Source: an uncultured Selenomonas sp. (lineage in GTDB: Bacteria; Bacillota; Negativicutes; Selenomonadales; Selenomonadaceae). Taken from it: a DNA stretch of 33,577 nucleotides. Each line of letters opens with the position of its first letter. The first letter of the stretch is position 1. The DNA is taken from positions 1 through 33,577 of the forward strand of contig CAKPXP010000019.1 in NCBI GenBank assembly GCA_934202005.1, written 5' to 3'. Under the pieces are notes generated by a model, which was given only the letters and a program-made list of their open reading frames with translations, searched no databases and was not told where the DNA came from. This document shows positions 7,354-15,033 of the stretch, piece after piece. Both the position numbers and the translations under genes were made by a program.

Positions 7354-8016
7354 TTACAGCGATCTGTATGTGTCAAGCCTTTCAACAACCTCCGCCATAT
7401 CCAAGACGATCCAGTCCGTCATCGAGAGGTCCTGATCGCCGCTGTGCGGGCTGCGGAAGCCGATACAGTACATGCCTGCGGCCTTCGCGGCGCGCGCGCC
7501 GTTCTCCGTGTCCTCGATGACGACGCAGTCCGCGGGCGCGACCTGGAGCACGGCCGCCGTCTTGAGATAGATGGCCGGATCCGGCTTCGACTGCGGCAGC
7601 TCCGCGCCCGACTGCAGCGTATCGAAGCAGTCGCGGATGCCGAGCGACGCGGTGACAAACTCGATGAAATCGAGCGAGCTCGAGCTCGCGATGGCCGTCC
7701 GGAGCCCCTCGGCACGCAGTGCATCCGTGCGCTCGATGAGCGAAAGCACACCCGCAATCGGCGTGACGCCCTCCTCGTGCATGAGGCGGTTGAAGAGATA
7801 CGCCTTCGCCTTGACGAGGGCCTCTGGTCTCTGCGACAGATGATATTTCGCCGCGAGATCCGTCCAGAGATTGAGGTCGCTCGATCCCTGATAGTCATAG
7901 AGCGCCTCAAGCGGCACGGTGACGCCGAGCTTCTTGAGCACGCGCTGCTCCGCCTCGATGTGCACCGGCTCCGTATCGCAGATGACACCGTCCATGTCGT
8001 AGATGAATGCCTTCAT
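7354..8016 (-). CDS. HAD superfamily (subfamily IA) hydrolase
   Basis: This 220-residue soluble protein has all four HAD motifs. Motif I is YDMDGVICD, with nucleophile Asp7 and acid Asp9. Motif II is the ASSSS stretch, motif III the KPDP lysine, and motif IV VIEDTENG. A helical cap sits between motifs I and II, as in phosphatases and beta-phosphoglucomutases. The sequence after motif I (TEPVH) is closer to phosphatases than to true beta-phosphoglucomutase, so a sugar or nucleotide phosphatase is more likely. The ATG at 8016 follows AAAGGAG; the in-frame ATG at 8034 contains that Shine-Dalgarno inside its own coding sequence and was rejected. It follows glmS after a terminator. Confidence 0.82.
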   Translation of the reverse strand: MKAFIYDMDGVICDTEPVHIEAEQRVLKKLGVTVPLEALYDYQGSSDLNLWTDLAAKYHLSQRPEALVKAKAYLFNRLMHEEGVTPIAGVLSLIERTDALRAEGLRTAIASSSSLDFIEFVTASLGIRDCFDTLQSGAELPQSKPDPAIYLKTAAVLQVAPADCVVIEDTENGARAAKAAGMYCIGFRSPHSGDQDLSMTDWIVLDMAEVVERLDTYRSL

Positions 8017-8032
8017 AACGTCTCCTTTCGAC

Positions 8033-8061
8033 AAAATCCCGCCACATGCCTGTGGCGGGAT
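8033..8061 (-). terminator. glmS terminator
   Basis: The perfect arms ATCCCGCCACA and TGTGGCGGGAT on the minus strand are followed by a short TTTTG run, about 19 bases after the glmS stop codon. It separates glmS from the HAD gene, although the weak U-run allows some read-through. Confidence 0.75.
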
Positions 8062-8079
8062 GAAAACACAAAGGGATTT

Positions 8080-9909
8080 TTACTCGACTGTGACCGACTT
8101 CGCGAGGTTGCGCGGCTTGTCCACATCACAGCCGCGCGTGATGGCCGCATAGTAGGCGAGCAACTGGAGCGGCACGACCGTGAGGATCGGGATGAGCAGC
8201 TCATCCGTCTCCGGCACATGGATCACATGGTCGACGTACTTCTCGAGCTCCTCGTCGCCCGCAGCCGCAATGCCGATGACGACAGCGTCGCGCGCCTTGA
8301 CCTCCTTGATATTCGAGAGCGTCTTCTCGTAGACGCTCTTTTGCGTCGCAAGCGCGATGACGGGCACGCCTTCGACGATGAGCGCGAGCGTGCCGTGCTT
8401 GAGCTCGCCCGCCGCGTACGCCTCGGCGTGGATGTAGGAAATCTCCTTGAGCTTCAGCGCGCCCTCGAGCGCGACGTCATAGTCGAGCGAGCGGCCGATG
8501 TAGAACACATCCTCGTTGAAGCCGTACTGCTTCGCGAACGTCTTGATGGGCTCGACATCGGAGAGCGTCTCGCTGATCTGCGCGGGCACCTGCTGCAGCA
8601 TGCTGACGAAATGCGCGATCTCATCATCCGGCAGCGTTCCCTTGATCTCCGCCATGTAGAGCGCGAGCATGAAGAAGAGGATGAGCTGCGTCGTGTACGC
8701 CTTCGTCGAGGCGACGGCGATCTCGGGGCCAGCCCAGGTGTAGAGCACCTGATCCGCCTCGCGCGCAATCGACGAGCCGACGACGTTCGTGAGCGCGAGC
8801 GTCTGCGCGCCGCGGCGCTTCGATTCCTTGAGCGCGGCGAGCGTGTCGCTCGTCTCACCAGACTGCGAGACGACGATGAGCAGCGTGTTCTCATCGACGA
8901 TCGGGTCGCGGTAGCGGAACTCCGACGCGACATCCACCTCGACGGGGATGCGCGCGAGCTTCTCGATGTAGAACTTGCCAACGAGCCCCGCGTGGTACGC
9001 CGTGCCGCAGGCGACGATATAGACCTTGTTGAAATTATTGAGGAAATCCGCGTTCCACTTGAGCTCGCTCATCACGATGCGCTTGCCGTCCTTCGCGATG
9101 CGCTGGCTCATCGTGTCGCGCACCGCCTTCGGCTGCTCGTGAATCTCCTTGAGCATGAAGTGCTCGAAGCCGCCCTTCTCCGCCGCCTCGGCGTTCCAGT
9201 TGACCTCGAAGACCTTCTTCGTCACGAGCTCGCCCTTGCGGTTCGTGATCTCGATGGCGTCCTTCTTCACGACGGCCATCTCGCCGTCGTTGAGGATGTA
9301 CGTGCGCCGCGTCCTGCTGATGATGGCGGGAATATCGGAAGCGATGAAATTCTCACCGTCGCCGAGGCCGATGACGAGCGGGTTGTCCTGCTTCGTGCAG
9401 ATGAGGCGGTCCGGCTGCTGGCGGCACATGAACACGAGGGAATACGAGCCCTCGATGCGGCGCAGCACCTCGCGCACGCTCTCCTCGAAGTCGCCGTTAT
9501 AGACCTCCTCGAGCAGGTGCGCGACCACCTCGGTATCCGTCTCCGACTTGAACACATGGCCCTTCTCGATGAGCGCCTCCTTGAGCGCGAGGTAGTTCTC
9601 GATGATGCCGTTGTGCACGACGACGAAATCACCGGAGCAGTCCGTATGCGGGTGCGCGTTCACATCGGACGGGCGGCCGTGCGTCGCCCAGCGCGTATGG
9701 CCGATGCCGATGGTGCCCTGCGGCACATTGTCCTTGATCTTCTCGCGCAGCGCCGCGAGACGGCCCACGCACTTCTCCACGCGGATGTTCTCGCCGTCAT
9801 AGACCGCGATGCCCGCCGAGTCGTAGCCGCGGTACTCCAGCTTCGAGAGCCCCTCGAGCAGGAAGTCCGCCGCCTGACGGTCTCCGACATAACCAACGAT
9901 TCCACACAT
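8080..9909 (-). CDS. glmS: Glutamine--fructose-6-phosphate aminotransferase (isomerizing)
   Basis: The enzyme converts fructose-6-phosphate and glutamine to glucosamine-6-phosphate and glutamate, the first step toward UDP-GlcNAc for peptidoglycan and lipopolysaccharide. The 609-residue protein starts MCGIVGYVGD; Cys2 is the N-terminal nucleophile of the class II glutaminase domain (about 1-230). Two SIS domains follow, with SQSGETSDT as the sugar-phosphate binding motif and NLAKSVTVE as the canonical C-terminal end. ATG 9909 is fixed by the conserved Cys2 and by GGAGGT upstream. It is monocistronic, with its own promoter, a leader ribozyme that senses its product, and a terminator after it. 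Confidence 0.97.
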   Translation of the reverse strand: MCGIVGYVGDRQAADFLLEGLSKLEYRGYDSAGIAVYDGENIRVEKCVGRLAALREKIKDNVPQGTIGIGHTRWATHGRPSDVNAHPHTDCSGDFVVVHNGIIENYLALKEALIEKGHVFKSETDTEVVAHLLEEVYNGDFEESVREVLRRIEGSYSLVFMCRQQPDRLICTKQDNPLVIGLGDGENFIASDIPAIISRTRRTYILNDGEMAVVKKDAIEITNRKGELVTKKVFEVNWNAEAAEKGGFEHFMLKEIHEQPKAVRDTMSQRIAKDGKRIVMSELKWNADFLNNFNKVYIVACGTAYHAGLVGKFYIEKLARIPVEVDVASEFRYRDPIVDENTLLIVVSQSGETSDTLAALKESKRRGAQTLALTNVVGSSIAREADQVLYTWAGPEIAVASTKAYTTQLILFFMLALYMAEIKGTLPDDEIAHFVSMLQQVPAQISETLSDVEPIKTFAKQYGFNEDVFYIGRSLDYDVALEGALKLKEISYIHAEAYAAGELKHGTLALIVEGVPVIALATQKSVYEKTLSNIKEVKARDAVVIGIAAAGDEELEKYVDHVIHVPETDELLIPILTVVPLQLLAYYAAITRGCDVDKPRNLAKSVTVE

Positions 9910-9969
9910 AAAAGATACCTCCAGTCCACCCCGGAGATTCCCGGGATACCATGCAGGCGTCTGCCGCGC

Positions 9970-10105
9970 GCGCATCTTTGTCCGGGGGATCGCTCCCCCA
10001 CTTTCCATGCGTGCTCTCGAACCGGCACATCCGGAAGGCATCCGCTGACGTCTCGACAACCTTCTCCTCGTCCTCTGCCCACGCACGATGGGCAGAGCCA
10101 GCGCT
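9970..10105 (-). ncRNA. glmS ribozyme (glucosamine-6-phosphate riboswitch)
   Basis: The minus-strand leader of glmS contains the conserved blocks of this ribozyme in order: AGCGCTGG with cleavage expected between A (10105) and G (10104); a P2 stem with arms CTCTGCCCA and TGGGCAGAG; GACGAGGAG; TCAGCGGATGCCTTCCGG; then the P3.1-like GGGGGAGCGATCCCCC and ACAAAG (9981-9976). Glucosamine-6-phosphate acts as coenzyme for self-cleavage, which leads to mRNA decay and feedback control of glmS. The 3' boundary is approximate; a GC-rich tail to the ATG may add peripheral stems. Confidence 0.93.
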
Positions 10106-10183
10106 AAGATTTCTCTTTTCGGTAAGAAACACCTGCTGTGATGATCGGCGCCAGCGCGTAAAACCACACGCTAGCGCAAGTGT

Positions 10184-10212
10184 ATTGTAGCGTAAACGTC
10201 AAAAGAAGTCAA
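10184..10212 (-). promoter_or_regulatory. glmS promoter
   Basis: TTGACT (10212-10207), a 17-base spacer and TACAAT (10189-10184) on the minus strand. Transcription would start near 10177, leaving about 70 bases before the ribozyme cleavage site. The stretch 10213-10283 up to the NSS stop codon shows no clear terminator. Confidence 0.75.
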
Positions 10213-10283
10213 TTTTCTATTTTCTATTTGTTTTTCTCTATCATTGCCTAGCTGGGAAATCGCCGCCGACGCCGCCACGCGCC

Positions 10284-11657
10284 TCATTTGCTGAAAAACA
10301 GCGCGTAATACCCGTTGAGGAAAATCACCAGCACGATGAGCGGCAGGATATAGGTGACGTAGCAGCGGATCCACTGCGGGAACGCGACGCCGCGCCCCGT
10401 GTCCGCCTCCCGCAGGAAGTTCTTCCATCCCCAGCCGTAACGGCTCGTGCAGAACGCGAGATAGACGAGGCTGCCGAGCGGCAGGAGGTTGTAGCTCACG
10501 AAGAAGTCCTCGAGGTCGAGCACCCCCGTGCCGGGGCCGAACGGCGTGAAGCCGCTCCAGACATTGAAGCCGAGCACGCAGGGCAGCGAGAGCAGGATCA
10601 TCACGGGGATGCCCGCGCGGATGATCTTGCGGCGGTCGACGTGCAGCAGCTCGAAGAAGCAGACGATGAGATTCTCAAAGACCGCGATGATCGTCGACAT
10701 GGAGGCAAACGCCATGAAGAGGAAGAACAGCGTGCCCCAGAGCCGCCCGAGCGTCATGTGGTTGAACACATTCGGCAGCGTGACGAAGAGCAGGTTCGGC
10801 CCGCTCGACGGGCTCACGCCATAGGCGAAGCACGCGGGGAAGATGATGAGCCCCGCCATGATGGCGACGAACGTATCGAGCACGATGACCCAGATGGCCT
10901 CGCCCGTCAGCCGCTTCGCCTTGCCGATATAGCTGCCGAACACCGCGAGCGCGCCGATGCCGAGCGACAGCGTGAAAAAGGCCTGCCCCATCGCCGCGAA
11001 GATGACCTCGCGCAGCCCGTACTCCTCGATCTTGCCGAAATCCGGCATGAGATAGTAGGAAAGCCCCGCCTCGCTGCCCGGCAGCAGCACGGAATTGACC
11101 GCGAGAATCACCATGAGCGCGAGCAGGCAGGTCATCATGAACTTCGTGATGCGCTCGACACCCGCCTGCACGCCGAGGTAGCAGACGCCGCCGCAGAGCG
11201 CGACCGTGAGCGCCATATAGCCCGCCATCGTCACGGGATCCGCGAGCAGCGCGCCGAACACCTGCCCCACGCCCGCGGCGTCGAGCCCCTCAAACCGTCC
11301 GCTCACCATCAGATAAATGTAGTAAAGCATCCAGCCGGAGATCGTCGTGTAGAACATCATAAGCAAGAGATTGCCCGCGATCGCGCCGTATTTATAGAGA
11401 TGCCATTTCGTCCCCGCAGGCTCGAGCACATCGAACGACATCGCCGCGCTGCGCACGCTCGCGCGCCCCACGGCGAACTCCGCCACCATGATGGGCAGTC
11501 CGAGGATCGCGAGGAAGACAAGATAGATGAGCACGAAGGACGCCCCGCCGTACATCCCCGTGATATACGGGAAGCGCCAGACATTGCCGAGCCCGATGGC
11601 ACAGCCGGCCGAGACCAGGATGAAGCCCAGCCGCGTTGAGAAATTTCCACGTTCCAA
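10284..11657 (-). CDS. Sodium-dependent transporter, NSS/SNF family
   Basis: This 457-residue membrane protein belongs to the neurotransmitter:sodium symporter family, which imports amino acids (Trp, Tyr, Leu and others in bacteria) with Na+. The family hallmark GLGNVWRFPY lies at about residues 22-31 in the unwound first helix; about 11-12 segments can be counted, as in bacterial MhsT/TnaT-like members. The start is TTG at 11657, preceded by GAGGTG, and matches the conserved N-terminus (ERGNFSTRLGFI). It diverges from the ABC_sub_bind-type importer at 11987, a related substrate class by analogy (inference). The substrate is not determined. Its leader is about 160 bases, very GC-rich and without a known riboswitch signature. 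Confidence 0.9.
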   Translation of the reverse strand: MERGNFSTRLGFILVSAGCAIGLGNVWRFPYITGMYGGASFVLIYLVFLAILGLPIMVAEFAVGRASVRSAAMSFDVLEPAGTKWHLYKYGAIAGNLLLMMFYTTISGWMLYYIYLMVSGRFEGLDAAGVGQVFGALLADPVTMAGYMALTVALCGGVCYLGVQAGVERITKFMMTCLLALMVILAVNSVLLPGSEAGLSYYLMPDFGKIEEYGLREVIFAAMGQAFFTLSLGIGALAVFGSYIGKAKRLTGEAIWVIVLDTFVAIMAGLIIFPACFAYGVSPSSGPNLLFVTLPNVFNHMTLGRLWGTLFFLFMAFASMSTIIAVFENLIVCFFELLHVDRRKIIRAGIPVMILLSLPCVLGFNVWSGFTPFGPGTGVLDLEDFFVSYNLLPLGSLVYLAFCTSRYGWGWKNFLREADTGRGVAFPQWIRCYVTYILPLIVLVIFLNGYYALFFSK

Positions 11658-11829
11658 AACAACACCTCATTTGAAGAGAATTGACGCGTACAAACGTCCG
11701 CCCTGCGGACGCCCTGCGCCGTCTGCGGGCAATCAGCCGCTGCGCCGCAGAGCGCCCCTGCCGGATCGGCGGCACCGCCGCGACGCCGGCCGCGATTCCC
11801 GCCGCCTCGCGGACGACGGAACTATTATA
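11658..11829 (-). promoter_or_regulatory. NSS transporter promoter and GC-rich leader
   Basis: An extended -10 element, TGGTATAAT (TATAAT at 11829-11824, minus strand), has no good -35 box. The transcript then runs through about 160 extremely GC-rich bases full of short complementary segments before the TTG start. A GTCCGC..GCGGAC hairpin near 11698-11712 is followed by GTTTGTAC. No T-box, riboswitch or leader peptide could be recognised. Confidence 0.55.
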
Positions 11830-11899
11830 CCATCGAAGCGCGCGCAAGAAAAGTACCGGCGCCGGACTGCAAATACTGTCTTTTCAAGGAAAACAATCC

Positions 11900-11962
11900 T
11901 GGATTTTATTTCTGTAACATTGTATAATGGGAATGTCTATTTGTACGAGTGTACTACAAATA
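11900..11962 (+). promoter_or_regulatory. Promoter and palindromic operator of the ABC importer operon
   Basis: TATAAT is at 11923-11928 with a weak TGGATT at the -35 spacing (11900-11905). About ten bases downstream of the likely start lies an inverted repeat, TATTTGTA (11938-11945) and TACAAATA (11955-11962), with a 9-base centre containing GTAC. Its position over the early transcribed region fits a repressor site. The GTAC content recalls TrpR operators, but the match is not close enough to name the regulator. Confidence 0.55.
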
Positions 11963-11986
11963 AATCAAAACAAAGGTGGGTTCTCT

Positions 11987-13000
11987 ATGAAACTTTCCAG
12001 CATCTCAAAGAAAATGAAGCTCCTCTCGCTCGGCGCGGCCACGCTCCTCGCGGCAGGCGTCTTCGCCGGCTGCGGCGGCTCGCAGCAGGGCGCAAGCTCC
12101 GGCGGCAAGACGTACAAGGTCGGCATCGTCCAGCTCGTCGAGCACAACGCCCTCGACGCGGCGAACAAGGGCTTCGTCGATGGCCTCAAGGAACGCGGCT
12201 TCGAGGAGGGCAAGAACGTCACGTTCGACAAGCAGAACGCGCAGGCCGACCAGTCGAACCTCCAGAACATCGCCCAGCGCTTCGTCTCCGGCAAGATGGA
12301 TCTCATCTGCGCCATCGCGACGCCGGCGGCGCAGACGGTCGCGAACGCGACGAAAGACATCCCCATCGTCGGCACGGCCATCACGGACTATGTCGGCGCG
12401 AAGCTCGCGGCCTCCAATGAAAAGCCGGGCGGCAACGTCACGGGCACGAGCGACATGAACCCCATCAAGGAGCAGATCGACCTCCTCATGAAGCTCAAGC
12501 CGGAGGCCAAGACCATCGGCGTCATCTACTGCTCGAGCGAGGTCAACTCCGAGGTGCAGGTCAAGGCGATGCAGGAATACGCGGAGTCCAAGGGCCTCAC
12601 CGTCAAGGTCGCCACGATCTCCACGGTCAATGACATCCAGCAGGCCGCGCAGAGCCTCGTCGGCTCCGTCGACGCTTTCTATGAGCCGACCGACAATGTC
12701 ATCGCCTCCGCTATGCCGACGCTCGTCGCCATCACGGACGCGGCGAAGCTCCCCATCATCTGCGGCGAGCCGAACATGGTCAAGGCCGGCGGCCTCGCGA
12801 CCTACGGCATCGACTACTACAAGCTCGGCGTCCAGACGGGCCACATGGCCGCCGACATCCTCGAGGGCAAGAGCAAGCCGGCTGACATGAGCATCGAGCT
12901 CGCAAAAGATCTCAAGATCACGATCAACAAAGCCGACGCGGCCCGTCTCGGCATCACGATTCCCGAGGACGTGCTCAAAGACGCGGATCTCGTAGAATAA
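11987..13000 (+). CDS. ABC transporter substrate-binding lipoprotein (ABC_sub_bind family)
   Basis: This 337-residue extracytoplasmic binding protein delivers a solute to the membrane partner encoded next. The first 28 residues form a lipoprotein signal with basic start, hydrophobic core and lipobox FAGC, giving lipidated Cys29. The mature part has the type I periplasmic fold with KVGIVQLVEHNALD at its start and the GGNVTG motif of the PF04392 (ABC_sub_bind) family. Members with this gene order were predicted to import tryptophan (TrpX) or other aromatic/hydrophobic amino acids; the substrate here is inference. ATG 11987 follows AAAGGTGG. It is first in a three-gene operon; the next gene starts 13 bases after the stop. 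Confidence 0.88.
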   Translation: MKLSSISKKMKLLSLGAATLLAAGVFAGCGGSQQGASSGGKTYKVGIVQLVEHNALDAANKGFVDGLKERGFEEGKNVTFDKQNAQADQSNLQNIAQRFVSGKMDLICAIATPAAQTVANATKDIPIVGTAITDYVGAKLAASNEKPGGNVTGTSDMNPIKEQIDLLMKLKPEAKTIGVIYCSSEVNSEVQVKAMQEYAESKGLTVKVATISTVNDIQQAAQSLVGSVDAFYEPTDNVIASAMPTLVAITDAAKLPIICGEPNMVKAGGLATYGIDYYKLGVQTGHMAADILEGKSKPADMSIELAKDLKITINKADAARLGITIPEDVLKDADLVE

Positions 13001-13013
13001 AGGAGTCATCTCT

Positions 13014-13898
13014 ATGGATCTCGTCATTTCCACCGTATCGCAGGGGCTCCTCTGGGCGCTCCTCGCCATCGGCGTCTACATCACATTCCGCGTGCTCGAC
13101 ATCGCGGACCTCACCGTCGAGGGCAGCTTCCCGCTCGGCGCCGCCGTCGCGGCAAAACTCCTGACCTCAGGCGCCCATCCCGTCACCGCCATCCTCGCCG
13201 CCTGCATCGCGGGCGCGCTCGCCGGTGTCGTCACGGGCTTCCTCTGCACGAAGCTCAAGATCCCCGCCCTGCTCGCGGGCATCCTCACGATGATCGCGCT
13301 CTACTCCGTCAATCTGCGCATCATGGGCAAGGCCAATCTGCCGCTGCTCTCGCAGGATACGATCTTTTCCATCGTGAAAGCACCGGGGCTCGACATGGGA
13401 CTCACCGTCCTCGCCATCGGCCTCGCCATCGTGCTCATCGTCGCCGTGCTGAACTACTGGTTCTTCGGCACGGAGCTCGGCGCGGCCATCCGCGCGACGG
13501 GCTGCAACCCGCACATGATCCGCGCGAACGGCATCGACACTGACGTCATGGTCGTGCTCGGCCTCCTGCTCTCGAACGCCCTCGTCGCCATGTCCGGCGC
13601 GCTCGTCGCGCAGAGCAACGGCTTCGCGGACGTCGGCATGGGCGTCGGCACCATCGTCATCGGCCTCGCCTCCGTCATCATCGGCGAGGTACTCTTCGGC
13701 ACGCGCAGCTTCCGGAACTGCCTGATCTCCGTCATCCTCGGCTCCATCGTCTACCGCGCCGTCATCGCCATCGTCCTGCAGATGGGCATGCCGCCGAACG
13801 ACCTCAAGCTCTTCACGGCCATCCTCGTCGCCCTCGCGCTCTCCATGCCGCTTTTGCAGGCACGCTGGAATAAATTCCGCAAGGGGGTGACGCGCTGA
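13014..13898 (+). CDS. ABC transporter permease (TrpY-like)
   Basis: This is a 294-residue inner-membrane permease of the branched-chain type (BPD_transp_2 family) with about eight to nine hydrophobic segments. It carries the ITFRVLDIADLTVEGSFPLG stretch found near the N-terminus of permeases paired with ABC_sub_bind proteins. AAAGGAG precedes ATG 13014. Its stop codon overlaps the start of the ATPase gene by one base (TGATG), so the two are translationally coupled. It should form the channel of the importer, as a dimer with the ATPase. Confidence 0.9.
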   Translation: MDLVISTVSQGLLWALLAIGVYITFRVLDIADLTVEGSFPLGAAVAAKLLTSGAHPVTAILAACIAGALAGVVTGFLCTKLKIPALLAGILTMIALYSVNLRIMGKANLPLLSQDTIFSIVKAPGLDMGLTVLAIGLAIVLIVAVLNYWFFGTELGAAIRATGCNPHMIRANGIDTDVMVVLGLLLSNALVAMSGALVAQSNGFADVGMGVGTIVIGLASVIIGEVLFGTRSFRNCLISVILGSIVYRAVIAIVLQMGMPPNDLKLFTAILVALALSMPLLQARWNKFRKGVTR

Positions 13899-14692
13899 TG
13901 CTGCGCATTGAGAAAATCTCCAAAACGTTCAACCCGAACACCATCACCGAGAAAATCGCGCTCTCAGATGTGAGTCTCCATCTCGCGCCCGGCGACTTCG
14001 TCACCGTCATCGGCGGCAACGGCGCGGGCAAATCGACGCTCATGAACTGCGTCGCGGGCACCTATCCCGTCGACGAGGGCAGGATCGAGATCGCCGGCAC
14101 CGACATCACGAAATGGCCGGAACACCGCCGCGCGAAATACATCGGCCGCGTCTTCCAGGATCCCATGATGGGCACCGCGGCGAACATGCAGATCGAGGAA
14201 AACCTCGCCATCGCCTCCCGCCGCGGCAAGCGTCCGACGCTCCGCTGGAGCTCGACCGCCAGGGACCGCGACCACTACCGCGAGCTCCTCGCCGGCCTCC
14301 GCCTCGGCCTCGAGGATCGGCTCGAGTCCAAGGTTGGCCTCCTCTCCGGCGGCCAGCGCCAGGCACTCACCCTCCTCATGGCCACCATGGCCGAGCCGAA
14401 GCTCCTGCTCCTAGACGAGCACACCGCTGCCCTCGACCCAAAGACCGCCGAGAAAGTCCTCGCTCTCACGCGGGAAATCGTCGCGCGCCAGCACCTCACG
14501 ACGCTCATGATCACTCACAACATGCGCGACGCCCTCAAATTCGGCAACCGCCTCATCATGATGTACGGCGGCAAAATCCTCTTCGACATCCCCGAGGAAA
14601 AGAAAAAACACCTCGAGGTCAAGGATCTCCTCGCCATGTTCGAGCAGGCCGCCGGCAGCGAACTCGTCAGCGACAGCCTGCTGCTGAGCTGA
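13898..14692 (+). CDS. ABC transporter ATP-binding protein (TrpZ-like)
   Basis: This 264-residue ATPase energises the upstream permease. Walker A GGNGAGKST is at 39-47, a Q-loop Gln at 87, signature LSGGQ at 149-153, and Walker B LLLLDE with catalytic Glu at 174, followed by the D-loop. An H-switch histidine is seen in MITHNM. Residues 105-130 hold an Arg-rich insertion between Q-loop and signature, common in this branched-chain-like subgroup. The ATG overlaps the permease stop and has AAGGGGGTG upstream. A strong terminator follows, closing the operon. Confidence 0.93.
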   Translation: MLRIEKISKTFNPNTITEKIALSDVSLHLAPGDFVTVIGGNGAGKSTLMNCVAGTYPVDEGRIEIAGTDITKWPEHRRAKYIGRVFQDPMMGTAANMQIEENLAIASRRGKRPTLRWSSTARDRDHYRELLAGLRLGLEDRLESKVGLLSGGQRQALTLLMATMAEPKLLLLDEHTAALDPKTAEKVLALTREIVARQHLTTLMITHNMRDALKFGNRLIMMYGGKILFDIPEEKKKHLEVKDLLAMFEQAAGSELVSDSLLLS

Positions 14693-14701
14693 GCCATCCT
14701 C

Positions 14702-14735
14702 AAAGACAGCACCAATCCCGGTGCTGTCTTTTTGA
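14702..14735 (+). terminator. ABC importer operon terminator
   Basis: The perfect arms AAAGACAGCACC and GGTGCTGTCTTT around a short AATCCC loop are followed by TTGATTT. It starts ten bases after the stop codon of the ATPase gene. Confidence 0.9.
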
Positions 14736-14816
14736 TTTCCAGGAACGCGCGCGCCGCGACAGCTGCGCGACGCACGAGCGGCATCGTCCTCCCTCATATG
14801 CTGCATACAGAGCTAC

Positions 14817-14914
14817 ATACACAAACGTCCACTTCATGGACATTCTGCATCGCCCTTGCAGTAAATCCAACCAATCACGCTGCGCCTACGGCTTGCGTTC
14901 TTGGGGATTTACAA
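14817..14914 (+). repeat. Dispersed repeat, copy 1 (Rpn-leader type)
   Basis: About 97 bases here are nearly identical, in inverted orientation, to 33107-33206, which is the leader of the Rpn-family gene. Landmarks are ACAAACGTCCA, a GTCCA..TGGAC mini-hairpin, GCAGTAAATCC, a CGCTGCGCCTACGGCTTGCG core and GGGGATTTACA. The TAAATCC and GGATTTA segments can pair, so the distal half can fold back on itself. No transposase gene accompanies this copy. The flanking bases 14736-14816 show no gene. Confidence 0.8.
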
Positions 14915-14989
14915 GTAAAAGCGGCTGCCGCCGAGTCCCGAGGAACCTCCGAATACCTCCGTAGTTCCATCGGGTCGGCAACAGCCGCT
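14913..14989 (-). terminator. Long-hairpin terminator of the PG[Y/F]xG protein gene
   Basis: On the minus strand AGCGGCTG..GCCGA (from 14989) pairs with TCGGC..CAGCCGCT, with inner arms CCCGA.GGAAC and GTTCC.CGGG, then TTTTACTT. The stem-loop spans about 70 bases, much longer than other terminators in the window. It lies about 45 bases after the stop codon and touches the dispersed repeat. Confidence 0.75.
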
Positions 14990-15033
14990 GATCAATATCT
15001 GATACTATATCGTCTGCTGGCAACGCTCTCAGC

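Noticed and set aside
7354..8016. Naming the HAD protein beta-phosphoglucomutase (pgmB) on the basis of a sugar enzyme in the window
   Set aside because: Residues after motif I (TEPVH) fit phosphatases better, and the glucosidase gene is more than 2 kb away on the other strand with tRNAs between.
7318..10107. Very long plus-strand open frame (over 900 codons) opposite the HAD and glmS genes
   Set aside because: It is antisense to two certain genes, and its Arg/Glu/Ala/Asp-rich product is typical of shadow frames in GC-rich DNA. No ribosome binding site or family resemblance is seen. Similar frames opposite the MFS, ABC, TpsA and PutP genes were left out for the same reason.
11658..11823. Riboswitch or attenuator in the NSS leader
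   Set aside because: Many GC-rich pairings are possible, but no conserved aptamer sequence, leader peptide or terminator could be identified.
11929..11986. T-box leader expected upstream of a TrpXYZ-like operon
   Set aside because: Only about 50 bases separate the likely transcription start from the start codon, and no GGGTGG core or terminator is present.
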